A stretch of 37,385 bases of DNA from assembly GCA_016184455.1 (NCBI GenBank), contig JACPCS010000062.1:1-37385 (forward strand). Direction: 5' to 3'. The notes under the pieces are model-generated. The model was not told the origin of the DNA, did no database searches, and saw nothing but the letters and a program-made list of their open reading frames with translations. This document shows positions 9,842 through 17,246 of the stretch, piece after piece; the stretch's first letter is position 1; each line of letters starts with the position of its first letter. A program made the translations under genes and the position numbers. Origin of the DNA: Acidobacteriota bacterium. Its GTDB lineage: Bacteria > Acidobacteriota > Vicinamibacteria > Vicinamibacterales > UBA2999.

Positions 9842-10441
9842 TTGCCCCTGAACCTCCCCACCGACGACGTGTTTCTGACCACCGAAGAGGTCCTGGAGTA
9901 CCTCCAAGTCAATCTTCGTACGGTCTACCGTCTGATCAAGGCGGGAAAGATTCCCGCGGTGCGAGTCGGTCGCCAGTGGCGGTTTCGGAAACGCGACATC
10001 GACGCCTGGCTGGACAGTCAGCGGACGGCCGGCGCCGGCCCGGTGCGCCCGACGGTCGCGACTGCGCCGCACCGGCCGCGGATCCTCGTGGTGGACGACG
10101 AGGCGGGCATCCGCGACCTGCTCTCGAAGACGCTCGCGCTCGCGGAGTACGAGGTGGACACCGCGGCCGACGCCGCGACGGCGCTCAACCGCGTCCGGGC
10201 CGTCCCCTACAACCTGATGATTGCGGACCTCCGCATGCCCGGCATGGACGGCCTGGCGCTCATCCGCCAGACCAAGCGCGTCCGGGCCGACCTGCCCGTC
10301 ATCATCATCACCGGCCACTCGAGCGAGGCGAGCGCGATTGAAGCCGTGAACCTGGGAGTCGCCGGATACCTTCGAAAGCCATTCCGGGTGCCTGAAGTGC
10401 TGGCCGCCGCCGCGAAGGCGCTCGGCGCGCCTGCCGCGTAG
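9842..10441 (+). CDS. Excisionase-type helix-turn-helix fused to a receiver domain
   Basis: A 199-residue regulator. Residues 10-58 form an excisionase/MerR-like DNA-binding domain (FLTTEEVLEYLQVNLRTVYR, then GRQWRFRKRDIDAWL). Residues 79-195 form a complete response-regulator receiver domain with the acidic pair Asp85-Asp86, phosphoacceptor Asp129 (MIADLRMPGMDG), Thr157 and Lys179. The order is reversed from most response regulators, which place DNA binding C-terminally. The only usable start is TTG 9842; the nearby ATG at 9832 is in another frame and stops at once. A -10-like TAGAAT at 9827-9832 would leave almost no leader. No histidine kinase is adjacent; the closest lies two genes downstream with its own NtrC partner. 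Confidence 0.85.
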   Translation: MPLNLPTDDVFLTTEEVLEYLQVNLRTVYRLIKAGKIPAVRVGRQWRFRKRDIDAWLDSQRTAGAGPVRPTVATAPHRPRILVVDDEAGIRDLLSKTLALAEYEVDTAADAATALNRVRAVPYNLMIADLRMPGMDGLALIRQTKRVRADLPVIIITGHSSEASAIEAVNLGVAGYLRKPFRVPEVLAAAAKALGAPAA

Positions 10442-10452
10442 TGCGGCCGCAC

Positions 10453-10523
10453 CAACTCCCAATTTCCAAGTTCCAACTCCCAAGCTCCCCCAACCCTGTC
10501 TGTGGGGATTGGGAGTTGGGAGT
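10453..10523. repeat. Repeat family A copy 3 (CAACTCCCAA / TTGGGAGTTG)
   Basis: CAACTCCCAA occurs at 10453-10462 and again at 10474-10483; the inverted arm TTGGGAGTTG is at 10509-10518 and is partly duplicated (GGGAGT to 10523). It fills most of the gap between the receiver-fusion gene and the ABC-F gene. Confidence 0.85.
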
Positions 10524-10538
10524 CGATACTGAATTGCT

Positions 10539-12509
10539 GTGATTCAACTCTCCGAGCTCACCAAGTCGTTCGGGGATCGCGCCCTGCTCGATCGTGTCAC
10601 CTGGCAGATCGGAGACGGCGATCGTGTGGGTCTCTGCGGGCCGAACGGCGCCGGCAAGACGACCCTGCTCAAGATGCTGGCCGGCCTCGACGAGCCCGAC
10701 TCGGGCGCCATCGTCAGGCCGGCGAACCTCACGATCGGCTACCTGCCACAGGACGGCCTGACGCACCAAGGCCGCACCGTCTTCGAGGAGGCCAGCAGCG
10801 CCTTTCAGCCGCTCCTCGACATGAAGGCCGAGATGCATGAGATCGAGCACCGGCTGGGTGACGCCTCGGTCCCGCAGGCGGAACACGAGGCAATGCTCGT
10901 GCGCTACAGCGAACTGCAGGACCGGTTCCGGCTCGCGGACGGCTACAACATGGACCTGCGGATCGCGACCGTGCTGCGCGGCCTCGGGTTCAGCGACGAG
11001 GACGCCGCGCGCCCCGCCGAAACGTTCTCCGGCGGCTGGCAGATGCGCATCGCCCTCGCCAAGCTGCTGCTCGGCCGCCCCAACCTGCTGCTGCTCGACG
11101 AGCCGACGAACCATCTCGATCTCGAGGCGCGCAACTGGCTCGAGGAGTACCTGACGACCTATCCGTACGCCGTCATCCTGGTGTCGCACGACCGGTATTT
11201 CCTCGATGCGGTCGTCACGCGCATCACCGATCTCAACCTGCGGAAGCTCACCGACTACGTCGGCACCTACAGCACCTACGTCGAGCAGCGCGACGCTATG
11301 CTCGAGCGGCTGCGGCAAGCCAAGCGCGAGCAGGACGAGGAGGTTGCCCGCGTCAAGCTGTTCATCGACCGCTTCCGCTACCAGGCGACCAAAGCGGCGC
11401 AGGTGCAGAGCCGGATCAAGCTCCTCGAAAAGGTGGTGCCGATCGAGGTCCCGCCGGAGCGCAAGCGGATTCACTTCAAGTTTCCGCACTGCGTGAAGAG
11501 CGGGCGCACGGTGCTCGAGCTGAAGCACGGCCGCAAGGCCTACTACGGCACGCTCGTGGTGTTCCGCGACGTGAATCTCCACATCGAGCGCGGCGACCGC
11601 ATCGCCCTCGTCGGGCCGAACGGCGCGGGCAAGTCGACGCTCATGCGGATGCTCTCGGGCGAGGAGGCGCCGGACCGCGGCAGCCGGACGGTCGGCCACC
11701 AGGTCGTCACCGAGTACTTTGCGCAGGACGAGGCGACGCGGCTCGATCCCGTGCTCACGGTGTACGAGACGCTCGAAGCCGGATCGCCGAACGATATGGT
11801 GCCGGCTATCCGGAACATCCTGGGTGGCTTCCTGTTTTCGGGTGACGACGTCTACAAGAAGGTGGCGGTGCTCTCGGGCGGCGAGCGGACGCGGCTGGCC
11901 GTGGCGCGTATGCTGCTGCGGCCCTCGAACACGCTGCTGCTCGACGAGCCGACGAACCACCTCGATCTCGACTCGAAGGACGTGCTGCTCGAGGCGCTCG
12001 AAGACTACGGCGGCACGCTCGTCATCGTCTCGCACGATCGGTACTTCGTCGAAAAGCTGGCGACCAGGATCATCGAGGTCGGCCACGGCGAGGCGGTCGT
12101 GTATCCGGGCGCGTATCGGGAGTTTCTCTGGCACAAGGAACACGCGGCTTCGCCGCAGGCCCCAGGCCCCAGGCCGCAGGCCTCAGCCCCAAAGCCCAAA
12201 GCCCACAGTCCAAAGCCGGACGTGTCGAGAGAAGCGCGCAAGCGCGAAGAGGCCGAGCGCCGCAAGAAGCAGCGGGCGCTCGAGTCGCTGCAGAAGCGGA
12301 TCGCCGACCTCGAGTCGCGCATCGCGGCCCGCGAGGCCGAGGTGAAGGCGATCGAGGCGGCCATGGCCGCCTCGGGGTTCTACGAGGACCGGGCGGCGGC
12401 CACCGCCCTCATCGACCGGCACCAGGCGCTGATGTGGGAAGTCGGCGACCTGATGGCGCAGTGGGAAGCGCTTCAGGAGCACGCCTCCGAACACGCCTCC
12501 GAATCGTAA
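10539..12509 (+). CDS. ABC-F family ATPase (ribosome-associated)
   Basis: A 656-residue cytoplasmic protein with two ABC domains and no membrane segment, the ABC-F layout of translation factors such as EttA and Uup. Domain 1: Walker A GPNGAGKT, signature FSGGWQMR, Walker B LLLLDEPTNHLD. The P-site tRNA-interaction linker lies between (VKLFIDRFRYQATKAAQVQS). Domain 2: GPNGAGKS, LSGGERTR, LLLDEPTNHLD. The C terminus is a charged coiled coil (REEAERRKKQRALESLQKRI), as in Uup-like proteins. Between domain 2 and the coiled coil, residues around 540-565 (QAPGPRPQASAPKPKAHS) are encoded by a dispersed repeat. Start GTG 10539. ABC-F proteins may also protect ribosomes from antibiotics, but nothing here shows that. 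Confidence 0.93.
   Translation: MIQLSELTKSFGDRALLDRVTWQIGDGDRVGLCGPNGAGKTTLLKMLAGLDEPDSGAIVRPANLTIGYLPQDGLTHQGRTVFEEASSAFQPLLDMKAEMHEIEHRLGDASVPQAEHEAMLVRYSELQDRFRLADGYNMDLRIATVLRGLGFSDEDAARPAETFSGGWQMRIALAKLLLGRPNLLLLDEPTNHLDLEARNWLEEYLTTYPYAVILVSHDRYFLDAVVTRITDLNLRKLTDYVGTYSTYVEQRDAMLERLRQAKREQDEEVARVKLFIDRFRYQATKAAQVQSRIKLLEKVVPIEVPPERKRIHFKFPHCVKSGRTVLELKHGRKAYYGTLVVFRDVNLHIERGDRIALVGPNGAGKSTLMRMLSGEEAPDRGSRTVGHQVVTEYFAQDEATRLDPVLTVYETLEAGSPNDMVPAIRNILGGFLFSGDDVYKKVAVLSGGERTRLAVARMLLRPSNTLLLDEPTNHLDLDSKDVLLEALEDYGGTLVIVSHDRYFVEKLATRIIEVGHGEAVVYPGAYREFLWHKEHAASPQAPGPRPQASAPKPKAHSPKPDVSREARKREEAERRKKQRALESLQKRIADLESRIAAREAEVKAIEAAMAASGFYEDRAAATALIDRHQALMWEVGDLMAQWEALQEHASEHASES
12154..12217. 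repeat. Repeat family C copy 1, inside the ABC-F gene
   Basis: Words CAGGCCCCAGGCC, CAGGCCTCAGCCCC and AAAGCCCACAG in tandem. The last word recurs at 18617-18629 and the first in reverse complement at 16604-16631. The repeat keeps the reading frame and encodes a Pro/Ala/Lys linker. Confidence 0.75.
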
Positions 12510-12545
12510 GCGACACCTATCTTCAGCCACAGAATTGCGTTACGC

Positions 12546-12559
12546 TTACAATATTGTAA
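12546..12559. promoter_or_regulatory. Perfect AT-rich palindrome upstream of the histidine kinase gene
   Basis: TTACAATATTGTAA is a perfect 14-bp palindrome in an otherwise GC-rich 119-bp gap between the ABC-F and histidine kinase genes, about 70 bp upstream of the kinase start. Its size and symmetry suit a dimeric repressor or activator; the binding protein is unknown. Confidence 0.45.
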
Positions 12560-12628
12560 TCGGCTCGTCCTGAAACCGCTCCCACGCAGGTCTGAAATGC
12601 GCCACTTCCGAGCACTTTCGTTCTGTAC

Positions 12629-13846
12629 TTGTCAGGTACGCCGTTTGCCGGCTCGGCCGTATTCACCGTGGAGCATTCCCAAGTGACGACCGCGCGGCGC
12701 CGGATGGGCCGGGCCGGCGGCAGGCAACTCGCGCCCGGTGTGACCCGTCGCCACGGCCGCGTCCCTCCCGTCCAGGATGAGGCGTTCTTCCGCTACCTCG
12801 TCGCGGGCATGCGCAACGGCGTCCTCGCCTTCACGCGCGATGGCCGCCTGGCGCTCATCAACGATGAGGCGTACCGCATTTTCGACCTCACGCCGCGGCA
12901 CGACGATCTGGGCCGGCCGCTCGCGGAGCTGCTGCCGTCGCATCCGGAGGTCGTCCGCATGCTGAACAACGTGTTCGACCTGCACCTGCTGCCGAACCGC
13001 GCCGAGCTGCGGCTGCGGCCGTCGGGCAAGGTGATCGGCTACACGCTGGGGCTGGTGCGGGACGATTCGGGCCGCGTCATCGGGGCGTCGATGTACTTCA
13101 AGGATCTGACGCGCGTCGAGCAGCTCGAGGAGCGCGAGCGGCTGCGCGACAGGCTCGCCGCCGTCGGCGAGATGGCCGCCGCGATTGCCCACGAAGTGAA
13201 GAATCCGCTCGCCGGCATCGAGGTCATGGCCGGGCTGCTGCGGCGCAAGATCGCGGCGCTGCCCGACGCACAGGCGCTGCTGACCGACATCATCTCCGAA
13301 GCGAAGATGGCGAACGCGATCGTCCAGGAGGTGCTCGAGTTCGTGCGGCCGATCCGGCTTCAGGTCGAGCATACGGCGGTGCGCGACGCCGTGCAGTCGG
13401 CGGTGCACCTGACCGATACCAAGGCACGACGCGGCGACATCGCCGTGGACGTGCGCGTGCCAGAGGGACTCCCGTTGATCCAGGCCGACCGGTACCAGCT
13501 CACCCAGCTCTTCACGAACCTGCTCACGAACGCGTACGAGGCGATGGACGGCCGCGGCCGCATCACGGTGCTCGCGTCGAGCGTCTCCATCGACGACGGC
13601 GGCGAGCCGCGGGCGGCGGTGCTGGTCGAGGTGGCCGATGAGGGGCCGGGCATGTCCCCGGACCTGGCCGAGCGCGTCTTCAAGCCGTTCTTCACCACCA
13701 AGCCGCAGGGGTCGGGGCTCGGGCTCGCGATCGTGCGGAAGATCGTCGACGCGCACGACGGCAGCATCGACCTCCAGACCGCGCCCGGGCGCGGCACGAC
13801 GATTCGCGTCACCTTGCCGGTCACGGCACTTCACGAGGAACAGTAG
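12629..13846 (+). CDS. NtrB-type sensor histidine kinase
   Basis: A soluble sensor kinase of up to 405 residues. Residues about 50-160 form a PAS sensor domain (FFRYLVAGMRNGVLAFTRDG). The dimerisation domain has the phosphoacceptor His188 in AHEVKNPL, and the ATPase domain shows the N box LLTNAYEAM, G1 DEGPGM, F box FKPFFTTK and G2 GSGLGLAI. No membrane helix or signal peptide is seen, so it senses a cytoplasmic signal. The start is uncertain: TTG 12629 gives the full frame, while GTG 12668, GTG 12683 or ATG 12704 give shorter versions without losing any domain. The response regulator gene begins 2 bp after its stop, so the two form a pair. Confidence 0.92.
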   Translation: MSGTPFAGSAVFTVEHSQVTTARRRMGRAGGRQLAPGVTRRHGRVPPVQDEAFFRYLVAGMRNGVLAFTRDGRLALINDEAYRIFDLTPRHDDLGRPLAELLPSHPEVVRMLNNVFDLHLLPNRAELRLRPSGKVIGYTLGLVRDDSGRVIGASMYFKDLTRVEQLEERERLRDRLAAVGEMAAAIAHEVKNPLAGIEVMAGLLRRKIAALPDAQALLTDIISEAKMANAIVQEVLEFVRPIRLQVEHTAVRDAVQSAVHLTDTKARRGDIAVDVRVPEGLPLIQADRYQLTQLFTNLLTNAYEAMDGRGRITVLASSVSIDDGGEPRAAVLVEVADEGPGMSPDLAERVFKPFFTTKPQGSGLGLAIVRKIVDAHDGSIDLQTAPGRGTTIRVTLPVTALHEEQ

Positions 13847-13848
13847 TC

Positions 13849-15276
13849 ATGGGCCGCATTCTCATTGCAGACGATCACGATTCCCTTCGGCGCGGTCTCG
13901 TGCAGGCGCTCGCCGGCGCGTCGCACGACGTGGAAGAGGCGCCGAACGGCAACGCCGCGATCGAGAAGCTCCACGAGAGCTTCTTCGACGTGGTGGTGAG
14001 CGATCTGAAGATGGGCGGCAGTAGCGGGCTCGACGTGCTGAAGACGGCCAAGACGCTGCACCCCTCGTGCGCGGTGATCCTGATGACGGCCTTCGGCTCG
14101 GTGTCCACCGCCGTCGAGGCGATGAAGGCTGGCGCCTTCGACTACGTGCAGAAGCCGTTCGAGATCGAGGAGATGGAGGTCAAGATCGAGAAGGCGATCG
14201 AGATGCGGCGGATGCAACATCAGATCGACTACCTCCGCCACGCGCAGGGCGACATCTACGATTTCGACCGCATCATCGGGTCGAGCGGCGCGCTCGAAAA
14301 AGTGCTCGGCATCGTCCGCAAGGTGGCGCGGAGCAACACGACCGTGCTCGTCCGGGGCGAGACCGGCACCGGCAAGGAGCTCATCGCGGGCGCCATCCAC
14401 CACAACTCGCTCCGCGCGTCGCGCAACTTCGTGAAGGTCAACTGCGCGGCGCTCCAGGAAAACCTGCTCGAGTCGGAGCTCTTCGGGCACGAGAAGGGCG
14501 CGTTCACCGGCGCCGACAAGCAGCGGATCGGCCGCTTCGAGCAGGCCGACGGCGGCACGCTCTTCCTCGACGAAATCGGCGACATGAGCGCCAACACCCA
14601 GGCGAAGATCCTGCGCGTGCTGCAGGAGCACGAGTTCGAGCGCCTGGGCGGCACGCGGACGATCAAGGTCGACGTCCGGCTCATCGCCGCGACCAACCGC
14701 GAGCTCACCACGATGGTCGAGTCGGGGCACTTCCGCGAGGATCTCTTCTACCGCCTGAACGTCGTCACGATCGAGATGCCGCCGCTCCGCGAGCGCAAGG
14801 AGGACGTCGCGGCGCTCGCCGACTTCTTCATCCGCCGCTTCGCGGGCGAACTGAAGAAGAAGGTCGAGGGCCTGGAGCCCGAGGCGCTGAAGCTCCTCAT
14901 GCGCTATCACTGGCCGGGGAACATCCGGGAGCTCGAGAACGCAATCGAGCGCGCGATGCTGCTGGCGGAGGGGACGCACATCGCGGTCGAGGATCTGCGG
15001 CTCGGCGACACGGGCGCGCTCGGCGCGCCGCGGGACGCCTCCTCGATCCTGAGGATTCCGCCGACGGGCATTCCGCTGGAGGACATCGAGCGGCTCGCGC
15101 TGATCGAGGCGCTGAAGATGTCGAACTGGGTGCAGAAGGACGCCGCCGAGCTGCTCTCGATCAGCCCGCGCGTGATGAACTACAAGATCAAGGTCCTCGG
15201 CATCGAGTTCCCGCGCGGCCGCCGCGCCGCCGGCCAGCGCGAGGCGGAGCACCGGGCCGAGGCCGCCGCCGTCTGA
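13849..15276 (+). CDS. NtrC-family sigma-54 response regulator
   Basis: A 475-residue response regulator paired with the kinase just upstream. The receiver domain (residues 3-118) has Asp8/Asp9, phosphoacceptor Asp52 (VVVSDLKM), Thr80 and Lys102. The AAA+ domain has Walker A GETGTGKE (170-177), GAFTGA (217-222), Walker B TLFLDEIGD and REDLFYRLNVV. The C-terminal Fis-type helix-turn-helix includes KDAAELLSISPRVMNYKIKV. Intact GAFTGA means it should contact sigma-54 polymerase. Its targets are not evident: I found no clear sigma-54 promoter in this window. It converges on the metallo-beta-lactamase-fold gene across a long hairpin. Confidence 0.95.
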   Translation: MGRILIADDHDSLRRGLVQALAGASHDVEEAPNGNAAIEKLHESFFDVVVSDLKMGGSSGLDVLKTAKTLHPSCAVILMTAFGSVSTAVEAMKAGAFDYVQKPFEIEEMEVKIEKAIEMRRMQHQIDYLRHAQGDIYDFDRIIGSSGALEKVLGIVRKVARSNTTVLVRGETGTGKELIAGAIHHNSLRASRNFVKVNCAALQENLLESELFGHEKGAFTGADKQRIGRFEQADGGTLFLDEIGDMSANTQAKILRVLQEHEFERLGGTRTIKVDVRLIAATNRELTTMVESGHFREDLFYRLNVVTIEMPPLRERKEDVAALADFFIRRFAGELKKKVEGLEPEALKLLMRYHWPGNIRELENAIERAMLLAEGTHIAVEDLRLGDTGALGAPRDASSILRIPPTGIPLEDIERLALIEALKMSNWVQKDAAELLSISPRVMNYKIKVLGIEFPRGRRAAGQREAEHRAEAAAV

Positions 15277-15281
15277 CCTGG

Positions 15282-15353
15282 CTGGTAGCCAGTAGCTGGT
15301 AGCCAAACGCACGAGTATCGCCTACCACCTACCGGCTACCACCTACCGGCTGG
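15282..15353. repeat. Repeat family B copy 2: long hairpin between convergent genes
   Basis: An imperfect 19-bp inverted repeat: 15284-15302 (GGTAGCCAGTAGCTGGTAG) pairs with 15322-15340 at 17 of 19 positions around a 19-nt loop, followed by a partial repeat of CACCTACCGGCT. The stop codon of the minus-strand gene (TAG, 15343-15345) lies inside it. It may stop transcription from both sides. Confidence 0.7.
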
Positions 15354-16239
15354 CCTGCGTGACCGCCCGGTAGGCGGCATCGATGTTCGTCGGCATGCGC
15401 TCCTGGTACGCCCAGCCGCTGTACTCGGGCATGCGCAGCTCCTTCCGAATCTGCTCCACCGACTTCCCCTCGCGCACGAGCGCGCCCACCCGCTCGATGA
15501 GCAGCGTGAAATAGCGCTCGGTGTCGTCGAAGATCCGGGTGGTTCCGAACGAGCCGTGGCCGGGTACGACGACCTCCGGGTTGAGCGCGCGCAGCATCCG
15601 GATGGCGGCGAGCATGTCGGGCAGCGTCACGAACGGCCTGATGTTGTTCAGGCTGTTGGGAATCGCAACCGATGCCGCAAACAGCACGCGCTCCTGCGGC
15701 AGCCAGACGGCCGTATCCGCCTCGCTGTGCGCATTCTTCAGGTGCAGAAGCTCGAACGTCCGCTCCCCGACCCGCAGCGTCATCCGCTCGCGATACTCGA
15801 CGTGGGGCGGAACGAGCCGGTATCCCTGGGCGGCCGCCTGAATCTCGGGCGAGGCGGTGGCAAACCGGTTCGGGTTGTCGGCCTTCCGCATCGCTTCGCC
15901 TGCACCCGCGTGATTGATGACGACCGCAGGCGGCGAGAAGACGAAGTTCCCACTCGTGTGGTCCGGATGAACCTCGGTGTTGATCACGTACCGCACCGGC
16001 AGCGGCGTCAGCTTCCGAATCGCGTCCTGCACCTGCCGGGTATCGACGAGCGTCTGGCCCGTGTCGATGAGCACGACCCCTTCGCTCGTGAGCACGATGC
16101 CGACCGTCGAGTTCACCTCGCGGGCCGACTGCACGTAGATGCCGTCCGTGATCCTGCGGATGTTCGGCCCGAGGTCCTGAGCGGCAGCGGATGCGGCGAG
16201 AGCGGTCAGGCAGGTCACCGTGGTCAAGGCGAGCTTCAT
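15343..16239 (-). CDS. Exported metallo-beta-lactamase-fold protein with altered metal site
   Basis: A 298-residue protein with a signal peptide (MKLALTTVTCLTALAASAAAQ) and the metallo-beta-lactamase fold: GIVLTSEGVVLIDTGQTL, then the metal motif region VINTEVHPDHTSGN, HSEADTAVWLPQERVLF and VVVPGHGSFG. In the usual HxHxDH motif the first His is Glu89; His91, Asp93 and His94 remain. The bridging Asp expected after VLF is Ser190. His171 and His228 are present. So one metal position has lost two ligands. Relatives in this branch act on varied substrates, and the beta-lactamase activity of the fold name should not be assumed. Expressed alone, convergent with the NtrC gene. Confidence 0.85.
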   Translation of the reverse strand: MKLALTTVTCLTALAASAAAQDLGPNIRRITDGIYVQSAREVNSTVGIVLTSEGVVLIDTGQTLVDTRQVQDAIRKLTPLPVRYVINTEVHPDHTSGNFVFSPPAVVINHAGAGEAMRKADNPNRFATASPEIQAAAQGYRLVPPHVEYRERMTLRVGERTFELLHLKNAHSEADTAVWLPQERVLFAASVAIPNSLNNIRPFVTLPDMLAAIRMLRALNPEVVVPGHGSFGTTRIFDDTERYFTLLIERVGALVREGKSVEQIRKELRMPEYSGWAYQERMPTNIDAAYRAVTQASR

Positions 16240-16304
16240 GGCGGCCGGCTCCTTCCACCCCGGCTGTGAGGCCGCAGTGTAGTCCAGAACGGGTGGCGCG
16301 GCGA

Positions 16305-17246
16305 TCAGCGTTGGCGCCTGGCGCGTGGGTGGGCCCTGCGGTACACCTCCAGCAGTTGCGCGGCGTTCACATGCGTGTAGCGCTGCGTCGTCGACAACTG
16401 GACGTGCCCGAGCAGCTCCTGAATGGCGCGCAGGTCGGCACCGCGTTGGAGCAGGTGGGTCGCAAACGAATGGCGCAGCGCGTGCGGGCTGATCCCGAAG
16501 CGGGTGCTGCAGCCCGAGACGTACCGCGCGACCAACCGCTGCACGCTGCGGCCGGTGAGCCGCGTCCCCCGCGCGTTGACGAACACGGGGTCATCTGAGG
16601 CCCGAGGCCTGGGGCCTGAGGCCTGGGGCCGGGCCGCGCGTAGCGCGGCGCGGTCTGCGTACCAAGCCCGCAGCGCCTGTTGCGCGGCCCTGTTGAACGG
16701 CACCAGCCGTTCCTTCCCTCCCTTGCCCGACACGCGCACGATCCGCTCCGACAGGTTCACGTCGTCGAGATCGAGCGCGACGAGCTCGCTCAGCCGCAGA
16801 CCCGAGGCGTAGAACAGCTCGAGGATCGCGCGGTCGCGCCGCCCGAGCGGACGCGAGATATCCGGCGCCTCGAGGAGCCGCCCCATCTCGTCGACCGACA
16901 GATGCGAGGGAACCTTCTGCTCGCGACGCGGCGTCAGGACCAGTGCGGCGGGATCGCTGTCGAGCAGCCCTTCGCGGCGGAGATAGCGCGTGAAGCTGCG
17001 GAGCGCCGACAGCTTGCGCGCGGCCGAGGCGCGCGACTGGCCGCGGCGGTACAGCTCCGCCAGAAAGGCGCGGATGAGCGCCAGGTCGAGGTGGCCGGGA
17101 CCGAGCCGCACCGCCCGCGTGCCGAGGTGGCCCGCCGCGAAGTCGACGAACTGGGAGAGATCGCTCCCGTAGGCGGCCACGGTGTGGGCCGACGTGTTCC
17201 GATTCAGCCGGAGGTGCTCGAGAAAGTCACGGAGCTCGGTATGCAC
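16305..17246 (-). CDS. xerC: XerC-type tyrosine recombinase
   Basis: A 313-residue site-specific recombinase that would resolve chromosome dimers with a XerD partner at dif. The N-terminal core-binding domain is seen in RDFLEHLRLNRNTSAHTVAAY. The catalytic set is complete: Arg in ASGLRLSELVALD, Lys in GKGGKERLVPF, HALRHSFATHLL, then LGHVQLSTTQRYTHV with the nucleophilic Tyr. Start GTG 17244-17246 lies 43 bp inside trmFO, the same tight coupling seen in other phyla. Between the Lys hairpin and the HxLR box, residues RPQASGPRPRAS are encoded by a family C repeat, lengthening a surface loop. It could in principle be xerD; the position after trmFO favours xerC. Confidence 0.92.
   Translation of the reverse strand: MHTELRDFLEHLRLNRNTSAHTVAAYGSDLSQFVDFAAGHLGTRAVRLGPGHLDLALIRAFLAELYRRGQSRASAARKLSALRSFTRYLRREGLLDSDPAALVLTPRREQKVPSHLSVDEMGRLLEAPDISRPLGRRDRAILELFYASGLRLSELVALDLDDVNLSERIVRVSGKGGKERLVPFNRAAQQALRAWYADRAALRAARPQASGPRPRASDDPVFVNARGTRLTGRSVQRLVARYVSGCSTRFGISPHALRHSFATHLLQRGADLRAIQELLGHVQLSTTQRYTHVNAAQLLEVYRRAHPRARRQR
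16597..16635. repeat. Repeat family C copy 2, inside xerC
   Basis: Tandem words GAGGCCCGAGGCCTGGGGCC and TGAGGCCTGGGGCC, the reverse complement of those in the ABC-F gene (12154-12217). Frame is kept, adding about 12 residues to a loop. Confidence 0.75.

Noticed and set aside
10308..12143. A 611-codon open frame on the minus strand
   Set aside because: Antisense to the ABC-F gene, whose two complete sets of ATPase motifs are on the plus strand.
10539..12509. Antibiotic resistance ABC-F (ribosomal protection)
   Set aside because: The coiled-coil C terminus and overall layout fit housekeeping Uup-like proteins; no resistance-specific linker is evident.
16305..17246. Integrase of a mobile island
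   Set aside because: It is a chromosomal XerC-type recombinase overlapping trmFO in the conserved housekeeping order, with no attachment site or cargo.
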